Positions 7,490 to 12,591 of a stretch of DNA of 12,591 bases are shown here, in pieces. The position numbers were made by a program, and so were the translations under genes. This DNA comes from Desulfurococcales archaeon (GTDB lineage: Archaea > Thermoproteota > Thermoprotei_A > Sulfolobales > WANQ01), in assembly GCA_027043985.1 (NCBI GenBank), contig JALUDQ010000129.1, forward strand, positions 1 through 12,591. Direction: 5' to 3'. The notes beneath the pieces are model-generated. The model made no database searches. It worked only from the letters and a program-made list of their open reading frames with translations, and was not told the origin of the DNA. Position 1 is the first letter of the stretch. Every line of letters starts with the position of its first letter.

Positions 7490-9634
7490 TTATACTGGCG
7501 GTAATCCCAACACTATTCTAAGCAATATTATTAGCGGTAGGAATACCGATGATCCTATCGCCATTAGCTTTATCAGTATGTTCAATGAAGGACCTGCTGC
7601 ATCCTTCAATGGATCACCTACAGTATCACCTATTACAGCTGCCTTGTGGGCTTCTGATCCCTTCCCTCCAAAGTTACCAGATTCTATGAATTTCTTAGCA
7701 TTATCCCATGTATTGCCTACATTACCCTGGAATAAGCCTAGTAATAGACCCGTTATTATAGCGCCCATTAACATTCCTCCCAGTGCTACTGGTCCAAGCA
7801 GAGCTCCAACAATTATTGGTGTGATAAGTGCTAGTACACCTGGCGCTATGAGGCGTTTGAGTGCATATCTCGTAACAATATCGACTGCTCTATTATAATC
7901 GGGTTTCTCTTTCCACTCGAGTATTCCCGGTCTTTCTCTAAACTGCCTCCTAATCTCTTCCACTAGTGCAAATGCCGCTGCTGTTACCGCTTGTATTACT
8001 AGTGCTGTAAAGAACGCTGGTATAGATGCACCTATGAGAAGTCCTGCTAGTACATCAGGCCTAGTTATCGTGAACACGTTTTCTATATTGAAGCTTAGAT
8101 TCATAGAACTGGCATAGTCTTTTAGGAGCGATGCATATGTAAATAATAGTGCCAGCGATGTTAGAGCAGCAGAACCTATAGCATAGCCCTTAGATATAGA
8201 TTTCATTGTGTTTCCAGCTGAATCAAGCTTGTCAGCTTGTTCTCGGACTTCTTCTGGATATCCGGCTTGCTCGGCTAGTCCAGCAGTATTATCGACTATA
8301 GGCCCATAGGCATCTGCCGCTACAACGATACTAGCAACAGATAGCATGCCCACGCCCGCTAGGGCAACTGCATACACTCCCCCTATTAGTGAGGAGAAAG
8401 CTGCTAGTGTTGCTGAGCCTATATAGTAGGCAATAAAAGTTGCAATAGCTATTGCGATAGTTGGTGCAACAGTACTGTAGAAGCCCATTGAGAGGCCACT
8501 CAGTATCGTTAATGCGGGTCCTGCTTGAGAGTTCGCTGCAACAGTTTTTACGGGTTTATAGGATCCTGATGTAAAGTAGTCGGATGTAAAGCCAACTATG
8601 CCTCCGGCTATAAGTCCCATGACGCCAGCTACCCATAAGTTCACTAATGGGATACCCGCATTACTTGAATAAATTACAGATAATGTCAATGTTACTATTG
8701 CTACACCAATAATACTAACTAGTGATGTAGTCGTTAAGGTCTTTGAAGGCTCCTTTAATGGGGATACTTCTACGAATTGTGCTGTTAGAATCGTCGTTAG
8801 TAATGCCGCTGCAGCGAATATTAGTGGATAAGCTATCAGCGAGAGTTCTACAACACCACCAATGAGCATTCCTATAGCCATTGCCGCTACAACACTTTCA
8901 ACATATGATTCGAATAGATCAGCACTCATTCCCGCACAATCACCTACATTATCGCCAACATTATCTGCTATTACACCAGGATTCCTTGGATCATCCTCTG
9001 GTATTCCTACTTCTACTTTCCCAACAAGATCAGCGCCGACGTCAGCTGCCTTAGTATATATACCTCCACCTACTCTAGCAAACAATGCCACCGTGCTAGC
9101 TCCAAAAGCATAACCTAATAGTGCTTTTACAGCTTCGCTATACATGCCGCTGAGACCACCAAATGCTATAAATAACAGTGATATACCGAGTAATCCTACA
9201 CCTCCCACCATAAATCCTGTAACTGCACCCCCACGAAAAGCTACTCTCAATGCTTTTGATAGTCCTTGTTCAACTAGGACTCTGAGAACTCTAACATTGC
9301 TTAAAACCGCTATATACATGCCCAGTACTCCAACAAGAGTTGAACTCAACGCTCCAGCAAAATAGGCAAGCCCTGTCTTTAACATTAGTGTGCTTCCGCC
9401 TGCTACTCCAGCTGCTATAATTAGAATAGCTACTATTACCGCTATTGTTAGGATAACACTATATTGTCTCTTCATAAATGTTACTGCAGCACTTTTAATA
9501 TATCCATGTATTTCAGCCGCTTTGTCTTCCGGTACCTTGATCTTTAATATCATGTATATTAATGCAAGTACATATAGTATTGATGCAGTACCCGCTATTA
9601 TTCCAAATGTTGTAGCTATGTTTAGCAAGTTCAT
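7490..9634 (-). CDS. hppA: Membrane-bound proton-pumping pyrophosphatase, K+-independent type
   Basis: This integral membrane enzyme (714 residues from the ATG at 9634, about 16 helices) hydrolyses Mg-pyrophosphate and pumps H+ across the membrane. Signature sites are all present: DVGADLVGKVEVGIPEDDPRNPGV at about 199-222 (PPi binding), DNVGDNVGD at 224-232, and NTWDNAKKFIE with GKGSEAHKAA and GDTVGDPLKD near the C-terminus (about 641-678). GNTMK at 474-478 carries lysine at the position that marks K+-independent H+ pumps; K+-dependent enzymes have alanine there. Methionine replaces the usual threonine before that lysine. A TTG at 9658 would add eight residues, but the strong ribosome site GGAGGGTG lies inside that extension and points to the ATG. 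Proton rather than Na+ pumping is inferred from the lysine class. Confidence 0.96.
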   Translation of the reverse strand: MNLLNIATTFGIIAGTASILYVLALIYMILKIKVPEDKAAEIHGYIKSAAVTFMKRQYSVILTIAVIVAILIIAAGVAGGSTLMLKTGLAYFAGALSSTLVGVLGMYIAVLSNVRVLRVLVEQGLSKALRVAFRGGAVTGFMVGGVGLLGISLLFIAFGGLSGMYSEAVKALLGYAFGASTVALFARVGGGIYTKAADVGADLVGKVEVGIPEDDPRNPGVIADNVGDNVGDCAGMSADLFESYVESVVAAMAIGMLIGGVVELSLIAYPLIFAAAALLTTILTAQFVEVSPLKEPSKTLTTTSLVSIIGVAIVTLTLSVIYSSNAGIPLVNLWVAGVMGLIAGGIVGFTSDYFTSGSYKPVKTVAANSQAGPALTILSGLSMGFYSTVAPTIAIAIATFIAYYIGSATLAAFSSLIGGVYAVALAGVGMLSVASIVVAADAYGPIVDNTAGLAEQAGYPEEVREQADKLDSAGNTMKSISKGYAIGSAALTSLALLFTYASLLKDYASSMNLSFNIENVFTITRPDVLAGLLIGASIPAFFTALVIQAVTAAAFALVEEIRRQFRERPGILEWKEKPDYNRAVDIVTRYALKRLIAPGVLALITPIIVGALLGPVALGGMLMGAIITGLLLGLFQGNVGNTWDNAKKFIESGNFGGKGSEAHKAAVIGDTVGDPLKDAAGPSLNILIKLMAIGSSVFLPLIILLRIVLGLPPV

Positions 9635-9694
9635 TGTTTCCACACCCTCCCTACACAACTGTTTTAAGGGATTTAAGAAGTTAATTCTCTTTGA

Positions 9695-9704
9695 TTTATA
9701 ATTA
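9695..9704. promoter_or_regulatory. TATA element upstream of the C/D sRNA, possibly also hppA
   Basis: On the + strand it reads tttataatta. A start site about 25-30 bp downstream falls at 9725-9730, which is where the sRNA begins by structure. Read on the - strand (taattataaa), it would give hppA a start site near 9673 and a leader of about 38 nt containing GGAGGGTG. It could serve both directions. Confidence 0.5.
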
Positions 9705-9730
9705 TTAACCTACTATAATAGTAAGAATAC

Positions 9731-9798
9731 GTGGGCCGTGAAGATAGAACCCGAGCCTGACCTCATATTGTGATGAGGGTCGGCGCGACGGAGCCCGT
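9731..9798 (+). ncRNA. Box C/D guide sRNA (2'-O-methylation guide)
   Basis: This GC-rich island has the geometry of an archaeal C/D sRNA. Box C is GTGAAGA (9738-9744), guide 1 is 12 nt (9745-9756), box D' is CTGA (9757-9760), and the spacer is 9 nt. Box C' is GTGATGA (9770-9776), guide 2 is 12 nt (9777-9788) and box D is CGGA (9789-9792). A terminal stem GGGC (9733-9736) / GCCC (9793-9796) flanks box C and box D. It leaves exactly a 3-nt bulge before the G.A/A.G pairs, as a k-turn for L7Ae requires. D'/C' are canonical. C and D each depart from consensus at one base, and these bases face each other in the k-turn. Such RNAs direct fibrillarin, with Nop5 and L7Ae, to the nucleotide opposite the fifth guide base from D or D'. 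A TATA element lies 30 bp upstream. Confidence 0.82.
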
Positions 9799-9806
9799 TA
9801 ATATTC

Positions 9807-10376
9807 TTAAAATCTCTCTATTACTTCATTGCTTATTCCTAGTCTACGTATAATTTCCCTTATTCTTCTTGAAACTCTATCAGACCTCCAAGGCATAATG
9901 GATGCAGTTACAACGTTGTCTATTACTTCCATCTTCAACTCATATTCTATTCCTTTAAATGCAAGCTCAAATCCTGTTTCCTTTAATAATTTGAATATAT
10001 TTGCCTCAATTACTTTCTTATTATAAAAATGTCCTCTTATAGTTATTTCCAATCCTATCCTTTTATCATTAACACGTTTCATTAACAATGATTTAATACA
10101 TTGTAGTAATTTGTTAAGTTCGCTCTCGGTACAACATTCTACTACTATGATACGGGATGCCCCATGTATGGGGTATGTATTTACGAGCCAGAAGGCTCTC
10201 CAGGGACTAAGACTAGTATACACTAATAGTACTCCAGAATACTTTGTGTGCTTTACGGTAACATCTATATCCTCTATGTACAGAGAGTCGCCTATTTGGT
10301 TTTCAACGACTTCCTCCTTACCTGGCTTTGTAGTAACGATTAACTTAAGGTTTTTACACGAATGCAGAGTATGCAC
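9807..10376 (-). CDS. THUMP-domain RNA-binding protein, Tan1-like
   Basis: The 189-residue protein resembles the small archaeal THUMP proteins related to yeast Tan1. In eukaryotes Tan1 binds tRNA and assists the acetyltransferase that makes N4-acetylcytidine. Visible features are an N-terminal KLIVTTKPGKEE start (11-22), a segment around 45-82 ending in SRIIVVECC, then the THUMP-like core GLEITIRGHFYNKK (108-121) and ANIFKLLKETG followed by YELKMEVIDNVVTASIMP (145-162). A basic C-terminal helix (RSDRVSRRIREIIRRLG) could contact RNA. No catalytic domain is attached. The start is GTG at 10376; an in-frame stop lies only 7-9 bases upstream (10383-10385), so no longer protein is possible. The stop lies 9 bp from the C/D sRNA 3' end, and the promoter region is shared with the divergent aldolase-like gene. 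Acetylation partnership is inferred from homology only. Confidence 0.75.
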   Translation of the reverse strand: MHTLHSCKNLKLIVTTKPGKEEVVENQIGDSLYIEDIDVTVKHTKYSGVLLVYTSLSPWRAFWLVNTYPIHGASRIIVVECCTESELNKLLQCIKSLLMKRVNDKRIGLEITIRGHFYNKKVIEANIFKLLKETGFELAFKGIEYELKMEVIDNVVTASIMPWRSDRVSRRIREIIRRLGISNEVIERF

Positions 10377-10416
10377 CCTTTTCTATGCTGCTCTTATCAT
10401 CTCCAAAAAGGCTAGG

Positions 10417-10425
10417 CTTTATATA
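10417..10425. promoter_or_regulatory. Strong archaeal TATA box for the aldolase-like/phosphoesterase unit
   Basis: The + strand reads ctttatata preceded by a purine-rich aaaaaggctagg, the best BRE/TATA match in the window. A start site near 10446 gives a leader of about 38 nt containing GGTGA (10470-10474), 9 nt before the ATG. Read on the other strand, the same AT core would place a start near 10395, about 19 nt before the GTG of the THUMP gene. It may therefore be bidirectional. Confidence 0.6.
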
Positions 10426-10483
10426 GAGTTTTCTCAACACCAGGGCTTAGATCTAGAACATATTGGCACGGTGAACTATAGTA

Positions 10484-11332
10484 ATGGATATAGTACTGCC
10501 ACTAATAACACCCTTTAATAAGGATCTACGAGTAGACTATAAAGCTCTAGATACTCTTCTCGAGCACATAGCCGAGGATAAATTACTTGTAAATAGCTGG
10601 GTTGGAGAAGTGTATTCTCTAACATTAGATGAATACATTAAAATACTCTCTTATGTTAGAAAGAGGGTCCGGGGAGAAATATTTGTCTATATTCCTTCAT
10701 ATAAGTATTGTTTAAGAAAATTACTGGATGAAATCAGAAATTATTATGGTACAGATGTCATAGACGATATCCTTGTAGTAGAGCTAGATTTAAATGATAA
10801 AACATGTAAGAGTGAGCTATGTCTTGCTAGACAAATAGCAATAACATTAAATAAAGTATACAGCAACTCTACAATGTTATATATTAGAGGAGATATAGGC
10901 TACCATAGGGAAATAATTGAAGTTATTAGAGGATTGCTAAGAATATATCCAGAACTAACACACGTAATAGTAGATCAAGACATTCCATTATCGCTTGCAA
11001 TTGAATTAAAAAACTCCCTTAATGATCTTGATAGAGAAATAGGTTTATATCTATTTGGAGACTACAGCTTAATTATAAACAAATTCGAGGGTACAATAAC
11101 ACCTATAGGGTTATTAAAGAATCTTATAGAGAAGAAACATCATGTTAAGATAAAGGATATTAGCCAGTTAACACGAATAACTGATTATGCTAATACCATC
11201 ATAGGGGCAATAAAAGTAGCAATCAATATTTTAGAACCATCAATAAAAGAGTATACAAGGCTCCCGATACCTACAGAGTTTCCCACTATAAGAGATCACA
11301 TTAGATCTATAATAAATTACTACATAAAATAA
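10484..11332 (+). CDS. DapA/KDG-aldolase superfamily protein lacking the catalytic lysine
   Basis: This 282-residue protein is a TIM-barrel relative of dihydrodipicolinate synthase and archaeal 2-keto-3-deoxygluconate aldolase. The N-terminus PLITPFNKDLRVDYKALDTL (6-25) and LLVNSWVGEVYSLTLDEY (34-51) follow Sulfolobus KDG aldolase closely. The C-terminal part (GAIKVAINIL, then RLPIPTEFPTIRDHI) also lines up end to end. However, the active site is altered. The GTTG segment reads SWVG (38-41), the YNYP tyrosine region reads YIRG (133-136), and the Schiff-base lysine segment GVKD reads VIVDQD (161-166) with valine at the lysine position. An ordinary aldolase or lyase reaction by Schiff base is therefore unlikely. 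It could be a structural or regulatory paralogue, or use different chemistry. ATG start with GGTGA 9 nt upstream; the metallophosphoesterase gene follows after 12 bp. Confidence 0.72.
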   Translation: MDIVLPLITPFNKDLRVDYKALDTLLEHIAEDKLLVNSWVGEVYSLTLDEYIKILSYVRKRVRGEIFVYIPSYKYCLRKLLDEIRNYYGTDVIDDILVVELDLNDKTCKSELCLARQIAITLNKVYSNSTMLYIRGDIGYHREIIEVIRGLLRIYPELTHVIVDQDIPLSLAIELKNSLNDLDREIGLYLFGDYSLIINKFEGTITPIGLLKNLIEKKHHVKIKDISQLTRITDYANTIIGAIKVAINILEPSIKEYTRLPIPTEFPTIRDHIRSIINYYIK

Positions 11333-11344
11333 AGGGGGCCCTAT

Positions 11345-12013
11345 ATGCGTATAATTGCTGTAGCAGATATTCATTCCTCGGTAAGAAACGTGGAGAAACT
11401 AATAGATATCATTGAAGATGAAGACATTGATCTCATAGTAATTGCGGGCGATATAACTCATTTTGGTTCAATAACTACTGTTAAACGTACGTTGAATCCC
11501 CTAATTAAGACAGGTATCCCCGTCTTCTTTGTGCCGGGTAACTGTGATCCCTTAGATCTACTTAAATGGGAGGATCATGGCCATAGAGTGTTTAATCTGC
11601 ATGGTAGATGGCTTGGTCTTGGCGAGTACTATTTTGCGGGTGTTGGCGGTGGTATAAGATCTCCGTTCAATACGTTTATAGAGTATAGCGAAGATGAGTA
11701 TAGAGAGCTACTTGAGAAGGCAGTAAGGGGCTTGAGTGATTGTATGAGGCTTGTACTTGTAGTCCATAACCCACCCTATGATACGCGTTTGGATATAGTA
11801 CGTACTGGTGCACATGTTGGGAGTCGTAGTGTAAGGGCTTTTATTGAGGAGAAACAGCCATTACTAGTCATTACTGGTCATATACATGAATCTAGAGGAA
11901 TAGATAAGATGGGTAGAACTACCATGGTTAATCCCGGTCCGTTAAAATGGGGCTACTATGCAGTAATCGAGTTAAATAATAAAAGAGTAAGTATAGAGTT
12001 GAGAAGTCTCTAA
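11345..12013 (+). CDS. Calcineurin-like metallophosphoesterase
   Basis: The 222-residue protein is a compact cytoplasmic phosphoesterase with a two-metal site. It shows DIH at 8-10 (D8, H10), GD at 35-36 (D36), GNCD at 65-68 (N66), H141 in VVHNPP, and GHIHE at 178-182 (H179, H181). This is the archaeal Icc-related set in which GNCD replaces the common GNHE. Known members of the wider family cleave phosphomonoesters or phosphodiesters; the substrate here is unknown. There is no signal peptide or extra domain. The ATG follows a GGGGG ribosome site at 11334-11338 and lies 12 bp after the aldolase-like gene, so the two form an operon. Base use near the 3' half is a little more GC-rich than the upstream gene. 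It converges on iorB with only 5 bp between stops. Confidence 0.9.
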   Translation: MRIIAVADIHSSVRNVEKLIDIIEDEDIDLIVIAGDITHFGSITTVKRTLNPLIKTGIPVFFVPGNCDPLDLLKWEDHGHRVFNLHGRWLGLGEYYFAGVGGGIRSPFNTFIEYSEDEYRELLEKAVRGLSDCMRLVLVVHNPPYDTRLDIVRTGAHVGSRSVRAFIEEKQPLLVITGHIHESRGIDKMGRTTMVNPGPLKWGYYAVIELNNKRVSIELRSL

Positions 12014-12018
12014 TATTT

Positions 12019-12591
12019 TCATTGAGAAAACATTGTTATAATCTTATCAACATTTCTTAGAACATCGTTAAATAGCTCTATGTTTTCCTTAGTTAATCTT
12101 CGTACAAAGGTCTTTATTCCCTCAATATAGTATTCCGGTTCTATTATGCTTGTCTTTGAGGCGAAAACAGCTAAGACGACTACGTTTATAGAGTAAGGAA
12201 GCCCCTTATTCTTCGCATATTCTGTTGCATTTAATGCTATCATGTTCCGCGATATAGTTCTCAGTTCATCCAATATATCGAGTAATGGGGGATACTTTTC
12301 TCTTCCAGCAATAGTAGTGATTGTATGAATAGGCTCTGTATTTACTATTATTAGCGTGCTATTGTTTGCATATCTTCTAGCAGCACGTAGAGCTTCAACT
12401 GGTTCTAATCCTAGTATGGCGTTAGCTTCTCCTTCACCTACTATAGGCGATTCTACAGTATCACCTATCCTAACATAGCTTTGAACTATCCCGCCCCGCT
12501 GAGACATCCCTAAAGTTTCACCTATCCTAACATGGTATCCTTTTAAGAGAGCTGCTTGACCTATAATCCTCGATAGAGTTAACCCTCCTTG
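12019..12591 (-). CDS. iorB: Indolepyruvate:ferredoxin oxidoreductase beta subunit (5' end outside window)
   Basis: The frame stays open from the TGA at 12019-12021 through the right edge of the window, so 190 residues are visible and the true start lies beyond 12591. The methionine at 12507 is internal: the residues before it continue the family pattern (QGGLTLSRIIGQAALLKGY, then VRIGETLGMSQRGG and VQSYVRIGD). This matches IorB and other 2-oxoacid oxidoreductase gamma-type domains. With IorA, it oxidatively decarboxylates aryl pyruvates from amino acid fermentation to aryl-acetyl-CoA, reducing ferredoxin. IorB supplies the small domain; the thiamine and Fe-S sites are on IorA. The visible part covers nearly all of a family of about 200 residues. 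An upstream iorA on the same strand is expected but not visible. Confidence 0.88.
   Translation of the reverse strand, partial: QGGLTLSRIIGQAALLKGYHVRIGETLGMSQRGGIVQSYVRIGDTVESPIVGEGEANAILGLEPVEALRAARRYANNSTLIIVNTEPIHTITTIAGREKYPPLLDILDELRTISRNMIALNATEYAKNKGLPYSINVVVLAVFASKTSIIEPEYYIEGIKTFVRRLTKENIELFNDVLRNVDKIITMFSQ

Noticed and set aside
7578..7898. A 106-codon + strand open frame inside hppA, with similar ones at 8862-9113, 9144-9365 and 9390-9701
   Set aside because: These are antisense shadows of hppA, rich in proline, threonine and alanine because they mirror its small-residue membrane codons.
9738..9760. A T-loop-like GGGTTCTATC on the - strand of the GC-rich island, suggesting a tRNA
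   Set aside because: Position 57 is not a purine, the stems do not close and there is no D arm. The + strand C/D box layout explains the island fully.
10111..10518. A 135-codon + strand open frame across the THUMP gene and the divergent promoter
   Set aside because: It lies antisense to a well-supported coding region, runs through the TATA box and ribosome site of the next gene and lacks its own ribosome site.
12019..12507. IorB read as a complete 162-residue protein starting at the methionine at 12507
   Set aside because: The family-typical N-terminal residues continue in frame to the window edge, so that methionine (in GMSQRGG) is internal and the gene is cut by the window.

Overview
The window looks like a stretch of chromosome from a hyperthermophilic crenarchaeon, most likely of the Desulfurococcales (Staphylothermus/Thermosphaera/Desulfurococcus type). 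This is inferred from gene content and style. The DNA is AT-rich, genes are tightly packed, starts include TTG and GTG, and short TATA boxes sit about 25 bp before the expected transcription starts. Typical genes are an indolepyruvate:ferredoxin oxidoreductase subunit, an archaeal/eukaryotic-type aspartyl-tRNA synthetase, a Tan1-like THUMP protein, a K+-independent membrane pyrophosphatase and a box C/D guide RNA. There are no insertion sequences, CRISPR arrays, tRNA or rRNA genes, and no gene-free stretch longer than 150 bases.

Layout from left to right. Positions 1-93 hold the 3' end of a + strand gene cut by the window edge. Next comes a + strand pair, a flavodoxin-fold iron-sulfur flavoprotein (208-960) and a radical SAM enzyme (965-1735), separated by 4 bases. 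The radical SAM gene overlaps tail-to-tail with a - strand run that reads mgtE (4054-5427), aspS (2689-3945), then an OGG1-like DNA glycosylase with two cysteine clusters (1728-2639). A divergent + strand gene of unknown function (5509-6603) starts just beyond mgtE and converges on a - strand TatD-family hydrolase (6622-7392). The large - strand hppA gene (7490-9634) follows.

Between hppA and the - strand THUMP gene (9807-10376) lies a GC-rich island at about 9731-9798 on the + strand. It has the complete geometry of an archaeal C/D box sRNA: boxes C, D', C' and D, two guides of exactly 12 nt, and a terminal stem forming a k-turn. On the + strand after the THUMP gene, a divergent promoter drives a two-gene unit: a KDG-aldolase/DapA-superfamily protein that has lost the Schiff-base lysine (10484-11332), then a calcineurin-type metallophosphoesterase (11345-12013). 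The right edge is the 3' part of iorB on the - strand (12019 to beyond 12591).

Most genes are housekeeping: translation (AspRS, THUMP protein, guide RNA), energy and ion handling (pyrophosphatase, MgtE, IorB) and DNA repair. The least explained items are the C/D sRNA and its targets, the catalytically degenerate aldolase paired with a phosphoesterase, the dual-cluster glycosylase, the flavoprotein/radical SAM pair and the unrecognised 364-residue protein. I did not find a defence island or a mobile system.
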